Part shown: one piece after another, positions 6,586-14,439 of the stretch
How positions within the stretch are numbered: the stretch's first letter is position 1
Layout of the letters: each line of letters opens with the position of its first letter
DNA from: PNKC01 sp038323265
GTDB taxonomy: Bacteria > Chloroflexota > Dehalococcoidia > Tepidiformales > Tepidiformaceae
Assembly (NCBI GenBank): GCA_038323265.1
Contig: JBBQGT010000041.1
Location: 1 to 23,806, forward strand
Length of the DNA stretch: 23,806 nucleotides
Direction of reading: 5' to 3'
Notes under the pieces: generated by a model
The model's input: only the letters and a program-made list of their open reading frames with translations
Told to the model about the DNA's origin: nothing
Database searches by the model: none
Position numbers and translations under genes: made by a program

Positions 6586-7641
6586 ATGGCTTCGAACCTC
6601 GAGATCCCAACCACTGGCCGCACCGCGGTCTGGGTCGAAAACAACGTCCTTGGCATCCGCGACGTGCCGGTGCCGGCGTTGGGGCCGGGCGAAGTCCTAG
6701 TGCGCATCCGCGCCTGTGGCATCTGCGGCAGCGACCTGCATGCTTTCCACACCGACGACCCGCGTCAGCATCTCGCCGGCATCGGGCCGGGTCACGAACT
6801 GGCGGGCGAAGTAGTAGCCCTTGGGCCCGGTGTGGCCGGACCGGAGCCAGGCACGCGCGTGGCGATGCTCGCCGCGCGCGTCTGCACCTCCTGTGTTTAC
6901 TGTCGCAGCGGTCGGGCGCATCTCTGCCCGCGTTTGCGCATCGCCGGGGGCGGCTACCCCGGAGGGATGGGCGAGTACTTCGTGGCCCAGGCGGGCTATC
7001 TCTATCCCATCCCAGAGGGCATGACCTGGCCCGTCGCCGCCCTCTCCGAGCCGTGCGGCATCAGTCTGCACGCCATGAAGCGCGGCGGCCTCGTCCGCGG
7101 GCAACGCGTTCTGATCATCGGGGCCGGAACCATTGGACTGTTCGCCGCACTCGTCGCCCATGATGCGGGCGCCAGCCGTGTCGGCATCACCGCTCGGTAT
7201 CCCCACCAGGCTGCCGCCGCACGCTCCCTCGGCGCCACTGACGTCTTTGAGCCGGACGAAGTGGAACTGGGGACGGACGCGGCGCGAATCGGCTGGGACA
7301 TCGTTGTCGAGACCGTTGGCGGAAGCGCCCAGACGCTCCAGCAGGCGGTCAATGTCGTCGCCCGCGGCGGCACGGTGGTGCTGCTCGGCGTGCACACCGT
7401 GCCGCAGACGATCAACACCTGGCGAGTCTTCCTTCATGAACTGAACATTGTCGGCGCGTTCGGGTACGACCACGTCGGCCCGCGCTCCGATTACGAAGAG
7501 ACGTTGGCGCTGCTCAACAAGTACCACGACCTCGTGGCCCCGCTCGTCACCCATACGTTTCCGCTGGAAAAAGCCTCCGAGGCGTTCGACATCGCGCTCG
7601 ACAAGCGGAGCGGCGCAATCAAGGTGACCGTCCTGCCGTAA
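6586..7641 (+). CDS. Zinc-dependent alcohol dehydrogenase (MDR; sorbitol/threonine dehydrogenase-like)
   Basis: A 351-residue medium-chain dehydrogenase with both zinc sites. Catalytic zinc: Cys44 in GICGSDLH, with His70-Glu71 in GPGHELAG. Structural zinc: Cys100, Cys103, Cys106 and Cys114 in the standard CX2CX2CX7C loop. The Rossmann nucleotide site is VLIIGAGTIGLFAAL, and the segment DIVVETVGGSAQTLQQAV follows. It oxidises an alcohol or polyol using NAD(P); the acidic residue that fixes NAD versus NADP after the second Rossmann strand is not obvious (GITARYP), which could favour NADP. Start at 6586 with AAGGTGG 7 bases upstream; a much longer open frame upstream overlaps ccsA and is a shadow. 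Substrate unknown. Confidence 0.92.
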   Translation: MASNLEIPTTGRTAVWVENNVLGIRDVPVPALGPGEVLVRIRACGICGSDLHAFHTDDPRQHLAGIGPGHELAGEVVALGPGVAGPEPGTRVAMLAARVCTSCVYCRSGRAHLCPRLRIAGGGYPGGMGEYFVAQAGYLYPIPEGMTWPVAALSEPCGISLHAMKRGGLVRGQRVLIIGAGTIGLFAALVAHDAGASRVGITARYPHQAAAARSLGATDVFEPDEVELGTDAARIGWDIVVETVGGSAQTLQQAVNVVARGGTVVLLGVHTVPQTINTWRVFLHELNIVGAFGYDHVGPRSDYEETLALLNKYHDLVAPLVTHTFPLEKASEAFDIALDKRSGAIKVTVLP

Positions 7642-7710
7642 GCGATACTGTGCCGTTGTCCTTCGAACACCCTACGATGGGTATACGCCAAGCAGGAGAC
7701 ACGAAAACCA

Positions 7711-8187
7711 ATGGTCCTCGAACACACGATGAAGCGGCTAGACGGTCGCGAGGAAGCGCTCGAAACTTACAAGGGCAAAGTCGTGCTGGTGGTCAATGTG
7801 GCCAGCAAGTGCGGCCTGACGCCGCAGTACAAAGGCCTGCAAGACCTCTACGAGCAGTATCAGGGCCAGGGCCTCGAGATCCTCGGCTTCCCGGCCAACG
7901 ATTTCATGGGCCAGGAGCCAGGCACGGACACCGAGATCTCGGAGTTCTGTGAAATCAACTACGGCGTCACGTTCCCGCTCTTTTCGAAGATCACGGTGAA
8001 GGGCGAAGAGATGCACCCGCTCTACCAGGAACTAACCACGATGCCCGAGCCGATCGGCGGAGATGTCCTCTGGAACTTCCAGAAGTATCTCCTCAACCGC
8101 GACGGCGAAGTGGTCGCCAAGTTCGGCCCACGTACCGAGCCACAGGATCCTGAGCTCGTCGCCCAGGTGGAGTGCCTGCTCGCCTGA
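7711..8187 (+). CDS. Glutathione peroxidase family thiol peroxidase
   Basis: A 158-residue GPx-fold peroxidase. The catalytic tetrad is visible: Cys34 in VNVASKCGLTPQY, Gln68 in NDFMGQEPG, and Trp121-Asn122 in DVLWNFQKYL. Cys34 is an ordinary TGC codon, so this is a cysteine, not selenocysteine, enzyme. A second Cys at 80 (FCEINYGVTFPLF) sits where the resolving cysteine of thioredoxin-dependent GPx enzymes lies, so thioredoxin is the more likely reductant than glutathione. The start at 7711 gives the standard N-terminus; AGGAGA lies about 12 bases upstream. The CurA-like gene follows after 21 bases, probably in the same transcript. Likely role: peroxide detoxification. Confidence 0.93.
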   Translation: MVLEHTMKRLDGREEALETYKGKVVLVVNVASKCGLTPQYKGLQDLYEQYQGQGLEILGFPANDFMGQEPGTDTEISEFCEINYGVTFPLFSKITVKGEEMHPLYQELTTMPEPIGGDVLWNFQKYLLNRDGEVVAKFGPRTEPQDPELVAQVECLLA

Positions 8188-8208
8188 GCGGCCTGAAGGA
8201 GTACCCCG

Positions 8209-9216
8209 ATGCCCGTCCGTAGCCGTGAAGTGCGCCTCGCCCGGCGCCCCGTTGGCATGCCAAATGCCGCCGATTTCGAACTCGCCGAAGTCACCCTGCC
8301 AGACCCTGGCCCGGACGAACTGCTCGTCCGCAACCTGTGGATGTCCGTAGACCCTTACATGCGCGGGCGGATGAATGACGTCAAGTCGTACACTCCGCCG
8401 TTTGCGCTCGGTGAGGCCATGCAGGGCGGCGCAATCGGCCGAGTCGAGGCTTCGAACAACCCGCAATTCAGCGTTGGCGACCACGTCCAGCATGGCCTGG
8501 GCTGGCGCGAGTACTTCGTCGGGAACGGCCAGGGGATCGGCAAGATCGACGTCTCGATCGGCTCGCCCGAGGCCTACCTCTCGGTCCTCGGCGGCACTGG
8601 CTTCACGGCCTATGTTGGTCTCCTGGACCTTGGCGAACCCAAAGCAGGCGAGACCGTCTTCGTCTCCGCCGCGGCGGGCGCGGTCGGCAGCATCGTTGGC
8701 CAGATCGCCAAGCTTAAGGGCTGTCGCGCGGTGGGCAGCGCCGGCTCAGACGAGAAGGTCGCGCTCCTGACGAAGGAGTTGGGTTTTGACGCTGCCTTCA
8801 ACTACAAGACCTCCGACCTTGAGGAAGCGCTCGGCCGAACCTGCCCGGACGGCATCGACGTCTATTTCGAAAACGTTGGCGGCGACCATCTGCAAGCCGC
8901 GCTCAACCACATGAACCCTTTTGGGCGCATCCCCGCCTGCGGGATGATATCGCAGTACAACAACTCCGAACCGGTGCCCGGACCGAATAACCTGAGCACT
9001 ATCGTGCGTCAGCGATTGGTCATCCGCGGGTTCATCGTCTCGGACCACGGCGCGCGTCGCCCGGCGTTCCTTGCCGACATGTCCCAATGGCTGCGCGAGG
9101 GCAAGATCAAGAGCGAAGAGACCGTGGTGAACGGCATCGAAAACGCTGCCAACGCTTTCATGGGCCTGATGCGCGGCGAAAACACCGGAAAGATGCTGGT
9201 CAAACTGGCGGAGTGA
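8209..9216 (+). CDS. NADP-dependent MDR oxidoreductase (CurA/leukotriene B4 dehydrogenase-like)
   Basis: A 335-residue zinc-free medium-chain reductase. Members of this branch (CurA, leukotriene B4 12-hydroxydehydrogenase, plant double-bond reductases) reduce activated carbon-carbon double bonds with NADPH. Signature: LWMSVDPYMRGRM, then GGTGFTAYVGLLDLG, the nucleotide loop SAAAGAVGSIVGQIAK, and DVYFENVGGDHLQAAL. The C-terminus ENTGKMLVKLAE is typical. There are no zinc-binding Cys clusters. Start at 8209 has GAAGGAG 6-8 bases upstream. It lies directly behind the peroxidase gene and may detoxify reactive enones formed in oxidative stress; that link is inference. Confidence 0.92.
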   Translation: MPVRSREVRLARRPVGMPNAADFELAEVTLPDPGPDELLVRNLWMSVDPYMRGRMNDVKSYTPPFALGEAMQGGAIGRVEASNNPQFSVGDHVQHGLGWREYFVGNGQGIGKIDVSIGSPEAYLSVLGGTGFTAYVGLLDLGEPKAGETVFVSAAAGAVGSIVGQIAKLKGCRAVGSAGSDEKVALLTKELGFDAAFNYKTSDLEEALGRTCPDGIDVYFENVGGDHLQAALNHMNPFGRIPACGMISQYNNSEPVPGPNNLSTIVRQRLVIRGFIVSDHGARRPAFLADMSQWLREGKIKSEETVVNGIENAANAFMGLMRGENTGKMLVKLAE

Positions 9217-9243
9217 CCACCCGGCGCGCACTTCGGCTTTAGA

Positions 9244-9273
9244 CCGTTCGGCCCCCATCACCGGACCGAACGG
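9244..9273. terminator. Inverted repeat after the CurA-like gene; possible terminator or operator
   Basis: CCGTTCGG (9244-9251) and CCGAACGG (9266-9273) are perfect 8-base arms around a 14-base loop, 28 bases after the stop of the reductase and 61 bases before the universal stress protein start. No T-run follows, so Rho-independent termination is doubtful; an operator for the downstream gene is an alternative. Confidence 0.35.
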
Positions 9274-9333
9274 CAGTCACCGCGAGATGTTATGGGGCGC
9301 ATGCTGGAGGGAATCCTGCTAGGAGACCAGAAC

Positions 9334-9837
9334 ATGAAAGCCCTCGTCCCACTCGATGGAAGCGAACTCGCACTCAGCGTCTTGCCAAACGTCCGCCGCC
9401 TGGCGGAACTCGCCCCCGGCCTCGAAGTCCACTTGCTCACCGTGGTCGACCGCAAATCCGTCAGCGGGCGGGCAGATCATGTGCCCGGGGAACTTTCGAC
9501 CACGATCCCCGGAAGCAGCCTGGCCTCGGTGATGGCGCCCCCGCCGCGAATCGTGGAAAGCCACGGCGAAGCCCTCGAGCGCGTCCACGTTGAGGCGAAC
9601 GAAGCGCTCCAGACAACCGCGAGTCGCGACCTTGACGGTATCGCCACCACGTTTGAGGTCGTATTTTCGCCGCACCCGTCGGCGGCGATTATCGAGAAGG
9701 CCAACACCCTGGGCGTGGATGTGATCGTCATGGCTACTCACGGCCGTTCCGGACTTTCTCACCTGCTCGCAGGCAGTGTCACCGAGGCCGTGATCCGCGA
9801 TTCGGGTAGGCCCGTGCTGGTAAACTGCCCAAAGTAA
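9334..9837 (+). CDS. Universal stress protein (UspA family)
   Basis: A 167-residue single-domain Usp. The N-terminal strand and helix KALVPLDGSELALSVLP contain the first phosphate-near Asp, and the ATP-binding motif GX2GX9GS is complete in ATHGRSGLSHLLAGSVTEAV, followed by the final strand PVLVNCPK. A polar insertion of about 50 residues after the second strand (GRADHVPGELSTT and on) is longer than usual. The ATG at 9334 has AGGAGA 8 bases upstream; an ATG at 9292 in the same frame lacks one and adds 14 non-family residues. Likely an ATP-binding stress-response protein. An inverted repeat lies upstream and a hairpin downstream. Confidence 0.9.
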   Translation: MKALVPLDGSELALSVLPNVRRLAELAPGLEVHLLTVVDRKSVSGRADHVPGELSTTIPGSSLASVMAPPPRIVESHGEALERVHVEANEALQTTASRDLDGIATTFEVVFSPHPSAAIIEKANTLGVDVIVMATHGRSGLSHLLAGSVTEAVIRDSGRPVLVNCPK

Positions 9838-9915
9838 ACAGGGATTCAACCACCCTCTGCCAGTCCTGCACTCTGCCCAATGACTTCCACGCCTGCTTGA
9901 GTTGAAAGCAGAGGG

Positions 9916-9948
9916 CGTCTCGATGTACATAATCTGTACATCGGGACG
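9916..9948. promoter_or_regulatory. Strong hairpin/inverted repeat between usp and DUF1905 genes
   Basis: Arms 9916-9929 and 9935-9948 pair over 14 bases with one G.U pair, around the 5-base loop TAATC; the inner nine pairs (CGATGTACA / TGTACATCG) are perfect. It is AT-richer than the surroundings. No T-run follows on either strand, so a classical terminator is unlikely; an operator or a structured RNA element is possible. Confidence 0.6.
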
Positions 9949-10010
9949 TGTCGTCATATCCGATCCCGAAGGCGACGTTTTTGCCTCGCCGGTGAGGAAG
10001 CCAAGCCGCC

Positions 10011-10346
10011 GTGGCGGGCAATCCGGGAGAGCATGTGGAGTTCGAGTTCAGCGGCGAGATCTGGCATTGGCGTGGCCCCTCGCCCTACCACTTCGTGACC
10101 ATCCCGGATGAGCGTTCAGCAGCTATTCAGGCGGTGGCCGCTGGCATCACCTACGGTTGGGGCATGATCCCTGTCCAGGTGCATCTTGGGAACACCGCCT
10201 GGAAAACTTCACTGTTCCCAAAGGACGGCGGGTACGTGTTGCCCGTCAAAGATTCTGTCCGGCGCGCGGAAGCACTTGAGCTTGGCGACACCGTCGCGAT
10301 GCGGCTCACTGTCCTCGATCGCCGGGCTCTCCACACTCGGTCCTAA
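10011..10346 (+). CDS. DUF1905 domain protein
   Basis: A 111-residue protein made almost wholly of a DUF1905 beta-barrel: VEFEFSGEIWHWRGPSPYHFVTIP, then AAGITYGWGMIPVQVHLG, then TSLFPKDGGYVLPVKDSVRRAEAL and LGDTVAMRLTVL. These are typical of stand-alone DUF1905 proteins in high-GC bacteria; the biochemical role is unknown. The GTG at 10011 is used; a second GTG at 10035, just before the conserved VEFEF strand and close to a GGGAG, is an equally reasonable start. Its 3' end overlaps the convergent DUF488 gene by 41 bases. Confidence 0.85.
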   Translation: MAGNPGEHVEFEFSGEIWHWRGPSPYHFVTIPDERSAAIQAVAAGITYGWGMIPVQVHLGNTAWKTSLFPKDGGYVLPVKDSVRRAEALELGDTVAMRLTVLDRRALHTRS

Positions 10347-10890
10347 CCGCCTCCGGCGGATAGGTGATTGCTATCCCATCGACCCTCGCGAAGGGCGTCA
10401 GTTCGTGTGACCGGCAGCGCGTCTCATCGATGATCTCCTCTACGCGCAAGCCACGCACTAGCAGCGCGTCGGCCACGAGTGAACGGTGGCAGCGCCACGG
10501 CACGGCCTCGGCGCACATCAGCACCAGCCGTTCGGCGCGCGCCATTTCGATGAGGCCCGCCAGACCCTCGGCGAACTCCGGCGTCTGCATGTAGTCCGCG
10601 AACCCGCGAAACGAGGCGTTGCGCCATCCGGAGTTTGGCGACGTCGCGGACGTCCGCCGGAAGCCGCCGAGCGCGCCCAATCTTGTGTAGCCAACGCCCG
10701 CCACTGTCAGCGCGGCCTCTAGCGTCTCGCCGTCGTACTGCGGGTTGTGGCGGGAGCGGGGGACCGTCCGGATATCGACCACCCGGCCAATCGAATACGT
10801 CGTAAGCAAGGTGACGAAATCATCGAAGGGCCGGGTCGAGTGTCCGACCGTGAACATCGGCTTCGGCGCATCATCCGCCTCCGCGGGCAC
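10306..10890 (-). CDS. DUF488 family protein
   Basis: A 194-residue DUF488 protein. The family motifs appear in order: FTVGHSTRPFDDF, VVDIRTVPRSRHNPQYD, YTRLGALGGFRR, then LVLMCAEAVPWRCHRSLVADALLVRG with the conserved Cys and His. The C-terminus ends with a variable tail. The biochemical function of DUF488 is not settled. The ATG at 10890 lies directly against the stop of the DUF2087 gene, so the two are likely one transcript, which may also include the penicillin-binding protein gene upstream. Its last 41 bases are antisense to the DUF1905 gene. Confidence 0.9.
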   Translation of the reverse strand: MPAEADDAPKPMFTVGHSTRPFDDFVTLLTTYSIGRVVDIRTVPRSRHNPQYDGETLEAALTVAGVGYTRLGALGGFRRTSATSPNSGWRNASFRGFADYMQTPEFAEGLAGLIEMARAERLVLMCAEAVPWRCHRSLVADALLVRGLRVEEIIDETRCRSHELTPFARVDGIAITYPPEAVRTECGEPGDRGQ

Positions 10891-11214
10891 CTAACTCGCC
10901 GGAGGGCCGGGCTGCACCAGCGCCAGCGTGTAGGCCGTGCCCGCGGGGTCGCGGTCCAGGTAGCCGAGGTCGTAAAGCATGCGGCGCAGGCGGGCCCAAT
11001 CGCGGAAGGTGTGCCACAGCATCAGCAGCTCGTTCACTTCGCCCTCCTTGTACGTCAGGCCCGGCTGGAATTTCGTCGCGATGTGAGCGATCGCTTGCTG
11101 CTGCAAGCGTTGCTTCACCGGCCCTGCAGTAAAACGCCCCTTCGCGTCCATAAACGGCGAAAGCCCGGGCGGGACTTCGGCGAGTTCCACAACTCCATTA
11201 TTCACGATTCGCAT
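10891..11214 (-). CDS. DUF2087 domain protein
   Basis: A 107-residue protein. The core (GRFTAGPVKQRLQQQAIAHIATKF, then EGEVNELLMLWHTFRDWARLRRMLYDLGYLDRD) matches DUF2087, a small domain often found at the C-terminus of ArsR-type regulators or alone. In this case no winged helix precedes it. WHTFRDWARLRRMLYDLGYLDRD is the most typical stretch. The start at 11214 is 11 bases after the stop of the penicillin-binding protein gene, so it is probably the second gene of that operon. No molecular role can be assigned; a regulatory or nucleic-acid role is an inference from the family's usual partner domains. Confidence 0.85.
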   Translation of the reverse strand: MRIVNNGVVELAEVPPGLSPFMDAKGRFTAGPVKQRLQQQAIAHIATKFQPGLTYKEGEVNELLMLWHTFRDWARLRRMLYDLGYLDRDPAGTAYTLALVQPGPPAS

Positions 11215-11225
11215 CCCCGGCCCTA

Positions 11226-13259
11226 CTATTTGTTCGCGACCAGGATGATGTCCCTCGCGATCGGTCCCGCCTCGACCGAGCCGGACTGACCTTCGTCCAA
11301 CACGATCGCCGCGATAGCGTGTGGGTCGTTCGCCGGCGCCATCGCCACAAACAGGACATGCTGCTGTGTGCCAACGTCCTCGGCCGTGCCGGATTTGCCC
11401 GCGAAATCGGTGTATCCGGAAAGTGCAAACGCCGCGGAGGCCGTGCCTGCTGCGCTCGTCACCAGTTTCAGGCCCTGCAGCAGGTGCGCCTTCTGCTCGG
11501 GAGTCAGAGGCAGCGTACCGCGCGCTGTCGGCAGCTCCGCCGCCAGCACGATTGGGCTCCGCAATGTACCGCTGACGAATGTGCTGTAAACGTTGGCCAG
11601 TTGGATCGGCGTCAGGAGCAGGTCGCCCTGCCCGATAGCGAGGTTCACTTCATCGCCGGGGTACCAGGGTTGGCCCGTCTTGGCGCGTTTCTGCGCTGCG
11701 TCCGGTACCTGGCCGTCCTCCTCGCTTAGACCCACTACCCCGGTCGCCGCGCCCAGGCCGTACTCGCGCGCCATCTTCGAAAGCGCGCCTTCGGTATTGT
11801 TGTAGAGCGTCAGGCCAATCTGGTAAAAGACCGGGTTACACGACCGCATCAAGCCCTGGGCGATCGTCAGCTGGCCCTGGGCACCTTCCCAGTTGGCTCG
11901 GGGCGGGTCCACGCCTCGCCAAATTGAGCCACATTCAAGCGTGTCCGTTACCTTGTAGCCCCCATAAACCAGCCCGGCCGACCCCGTAATCAGCTTGAAC
12001 GTCGAGCCCGCCGAGTAGAGCCCGTTTAATGCCCGGTTGGTCAATGGCGACCCGGCGGCGCTCGTGATCGCTGCCAGCCCGGCGGCATCGTTCCGCTCAA
12101 AGGCGTCGGGGTCGAATGACGGCGAGCTGTTGATGGCCAGCAAGCTATTGGTGCGCGGGTCGATCACCACGGCAGCCCCGGCGCGAGCGCCAAGCCGGGC
12201 CTGGGCTGCCTGTAGCACCCTCGCATCGAGGGTGGTCTGCACATCCTGGGCCGCGACGTATTCGTGGCTGGCAACGGTCTTGATCACCGTGCCTGCCGGG
12301 TCGACAAGCCGCAGTTCGCTGCCGATTTTGCCGGCCAGCCTGGCCTCCTGGCTCGCCTCCAGGCCGATGGCGCCGACGCGGTCGCCTATGCGCAGCCCGG
12401 CGCCCGGCGATTTCGCAAGCTCCTCCGCCGTAAGCTCGCGGGTATAGCCCACCACGTGGGCCGCCGCCGCGCCAAGCGGATGCACGCGCTTGGATTCGAA
12501 GTAGAGCAGCACGCCCGGAATAGGCCGCAATGCCGTTGCCGCCAACTCTGCCCTGTCGTCTGTTACCACGCCCACCTGCACTCGCTGAGAGGCGCCCGCG
12601 CCGCTGTTCATGGCGCCGTCCACCTGCTCCTTCGTAAAGCCGAAGCTCAGCAGCGCCGCAGTCAGCGTCGCCCGATCGGTGATCACCGCCCGGTTTAGGC
12701 CCAGGAAGCGAACGTCCTTGGTCAGTGCCAGGGCCACGCCCGCGCGGTCCAGGATGCTCCCCCGCACCGGACGCTGGATCGTGCTTTTGAACGTGCGCCC
12801 GTCTGTCATCGCCGGATGAATGACCGATGGGTCCCAGTGCACCAGCCAGGTCGTTGGTGACTTGATCAGGTTAAGGACGGTGGTGTATTCGATCTGCCCG
12901 AAATAGGCTGTAGTCAGCTTCACTAGGAGCGTTCCCTGCGTCCCCTGGACGATTCCGGCGGCCGCCCGGAGGTCCGTGCTGGTCATCTCATTGACGAAGG
13001 AGCCGTAGGCAGCGGTGAACTGCTCGAGCGTGGTCGCCCGCTGCGATTCAGGGTCCAACAGCAGGTAGAGGGCCTGGTAGTTCTCGCTCGTCCAGGCCTT
13101 CGCGAACGCCTCGACTGTGGCGCCCGCCGAGCCTACAGCGGCCGGTGCGCCCGGCCCAGAAGAAGCAGCCGAGCCACCACCAGTCAATGTTCGGACGCCG
13201 GAGACAACGCCGCCAATGAGAAGCCCCAGCACCACAGCTCCAAGGAACAACCGCCGCAT
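11226..13259 (-). CDS. Class B penicillin-binding protein (transpeptidase, MecA_N/NTF2-like N-domain)
   Basis: A 677-residue cell-wall transpeptidase that cross-links peptidoglycan outside the membrane. It has an N-terminal anchor (MRRLFLGAVVLGLLIGGVVSG), an NTF2-like MecA_N-type domain (about 45-155, AFAKAWTSENYQALYLLLDP), the class B dimerisation domain starting RPVRGSILDRAG, and the transpeptidase domain. The active-site motifs are complete: Ser419-Lys422 in AGSTFK, Ser473-Cys474-Asn475, and Lys622-Ser-Gly-Thr in AGKSGTAE. The start at 13259 has GGGAG 5 bases upstream and an extended -10 further up; a longer open frame upstream is antisense to the lipoprotein. Its start codon overlaps that of the divergent lipoprotein gene. 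Confidence 0.93.
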   Translation of the reverse strand: MRRLFLGAVVLGLLIGGVVSGVRTLTGGGSAASSGPGAPAAVGSAGATVEAFAKAWTSENYQALYLLLDPESQRATTLEQFTAAYGSFVNEMTSTDLRAAAGIVQGTQGTLLVKLTTAYFGQIEYTTVLNLIKSPTTWLVHWDPSVIHPAMTDGRTFKSTIQRPVRGSILDRAGVALALTKDVRFLGLNRAVITDRATLTAALLSFGFTKEQVDGAMNSGAGASQRVQVGVVTDDRAELAATALRPIPGVLLYFESKRVHPLGAAAAHVVGYTRELTAEELAKSPGAGLRIGDRVGAIGLEASQEARLAGKIGSELRLVDPAGTVIKTVASHEYVAAQDVQTTLDARVLQAAQARLGARAGAAVVIDPRTNSLLAINSSPSFDPDAFERNDAAGLAAITSAAGSPLTNRALNGLYSAGSTFKLITGSAGLVYGGYKVTDTLECGSIWRGVDPPRANWEGAQGQLTIAQGLMRSCNPVFYQIGLTLYNNTEGALSKMAREYGLGAATGVVGLSEEDGQVPDAAQKRAKTGQPWYPGDEVNLAIGQGDLLLTPIQLANVYSTFVSGTLRSPIVLAAELPTARGTLPLTPEQKAHLLQGLKLVTSAAGTASAAFALSGYTDFAGKSGTAEDVGTQQHVLFVAMAPANDPHAIAAIVLDEGQSGSVEAGPIARDIILVANK

Positions 13260-14421
13260 GGCTACTCCCAATCGAACCCGGCAACACCCCGCGTTAGCGA
13301 TTGTAGCAGTGCCGCTGCTGCTCGTGCTGTTGTTGATCAGTTCCGCTTGCGGCAGTCCAAAGGTAACCACCAACGCGCTGGGCACCACGCAGCCGAGCGG
13401 GCCTGGCCCAACCATCACCCGTTCCGAGCCCGCTGGCGACCAACGCACGCTGCGCCTCGGCTTCAGCACGCTCCCGCCCGAACGCACCAGCGACGCCTAC
13501 ATCGGCGCCTTCGCCACGGCCGCCCAGTACGCCGACGTCGTCCTCATCCAGCGCGCGCCTCCCTGGGAAGACTTTCTCCCCGGCGGCTCCGTCTCCAAGG
13601 CAACTGCCGACACCACACGACTGGAGACTGAGCTACTCGACCAGTACAAGGGCCTCAAACGCTTCTACGCCATCGACCCCACTGACGGCGTGGTGCAGCG
13701 CAGCCGCGTCGCTAACCTGCCACCCAGCGTGGACCCCGAGCTGGGCTTCCTCGATCCGAAACTGCGCCAGGCGTTCATCGCCTACACCGCCTACGTAGTG
13801 AAGAACTACGTCCCGGACTATCTCGCGATCGGCGTTGAAGTGAACATGACCTTCGAACGCAACCCCAAACAGTTCGAAGCCTTCGTCTCGCTCTACAGGG
13901 AGGCGTACGACACCGCGAAAGCGGCCAACTCCAAGACGAAGGTCTTCCCCACCTTTCAACTGGAGGACCTCGAAGGCAACTTCGGCGAAGTCCACCCGCC
14001 GCACTGGTCGATCGTCGATTCCTTCCGCACGAAGATGGATGCCCTCGCTATCAGCAGTTACCCGTTCCTCAGCGGCATCCGCACTGCGGCAGACCTCCGC
14101 GCGGACTACCACTCGCAGCTTAAAACCTACTGGGGCGGCGAAATCCTGATCTCCGAAACCGGCTATCCATCGGCGCCCGTTGATGGCCAGGTGAACGTAG
14201 GCACCGAGGAAGACCAGCAGGCGTACCTCGCCCACATCCTCGATGAGGCGAACACGCTGGGCTTCAGCATGGTCGTCTGGTTCGCGGCGCTGGACCCCGC
14301 GTTCGCCAGCACGGGCGCGGCATCGGTCTTCAAGGACATTGGCCTGCGCAAGAGCGATGGTGCGAACAAGCTGGCCTGGGCTACCTGGGAAGATTGGTCG
14401 CGCCGTCCAGTCAAACCCTAG
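13258..14421 (+). CDS. Lipoprotein with TIM-barrel glycoside-hydrolase-like domain
   Basis: A 387-residue exported protein. The n-region has two Arg, the hydrophobic core is AIVAVPLLLVLLLISSA, and Cys31 is a likely lipidation site, though the lipobox (ISSAC) is weaker than usual. After a linker, the body reads as a beta/alpha barrel: LRLGFST, YADVVLIQ, YLAIGVEVNMTFE with Glu194, KVFPTFQLE, MDALAISSYPF, then EILISETGYPS with Glu300, then FSMVVWFAA. The two Glu on consecutive core strands fit acid/base and nucleophile of retaining glycoside hydrolases, similar to GH53-like enzymes. Substrate unknown; cell-wall or polysaccharide work would fit the divergent penicillin-binding protein. AAGGAA lies about 10 bases before the start. 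Confidence 0.78.
   Translation: MATPNRTRQHPALAIVAVPLLLVLLLISSACGSPKVTTNALGTTQPSGPGPTITRSEPAGDQRTLRLGFSTLPPERTSDAYIGAFATAAQYADVVLIQRAPPWEDFLPGGSVSKATADTTRLETELLDQYKGLKRFYAIDPTDGVVQRSRVANLPPSVDPELGFLDPKLRQAFIAYTAYVVKNYVPDYLAIGVEVNMTFERNPKQFEAFVSLYREAYDTAKAANSKTKVFPTFQLEDLEGNFGEVHPPHWSIVDSFRTKMDALAISSYPFLSGIRTAADLRADYHSQLKTYWGGEILISETGYPSAPVDGQVNVGTEEDQQAYLAHILDEANTLGFSMVVWFAALDPAFASTGAASVFKDIGLRKSDGANKLAWATWEDWSRRPVKP
13300..13308 (-). promoter_or_regulatory. Extended -10 promoter of the penicillin-binding protein gene, inside the divergent lipoprotein gene
   Basis: On the minus strand, TGCTACAAT gives a TGn-extended -10 (TACAAT, complement of 13300-13305). Its leader of about 33 bases carries the GGGAG site. 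It lies within the signal-peptide codons of the plus-strand lipoprotein. Confidence 0.5.
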
Positions 14422-14439
14422 GCGGGTTGAGGCTGGCTC

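Noticed and set aside
6697..7554. 285-codon minus-strand frame over the alcohol dehydrogenase
   Set aside because: The plus strand has both zinc sites and the Rossmann motif in order; the antisense frame has no recognisable protein features.
7711..8187. Selenoprotein glutathione peroxidase
   Set aside because: The catalytic codon is TGC (Cys34), not TGA, so no selenocysteine insertion is needed.
9244..9273. Confident Rho-independent terminator
   Set aside because: The 14-base loop is long and no T-run follows; kept only as a low-confidence feature.
13117..13257. Longer N-terminus for the lipoprotein gene
   Set aside because: The added residues are Pro/Ala/Arg-rich antisense of the penicillin-binding protein, and would bury the signal peptide.
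13260..13487. Longer N-terminus for the penicillin-binding protein
   Set aside because: The extra 76 residues are antisense to the lipoprotein and precede a normal membrane anchor with its own GGGAG site.
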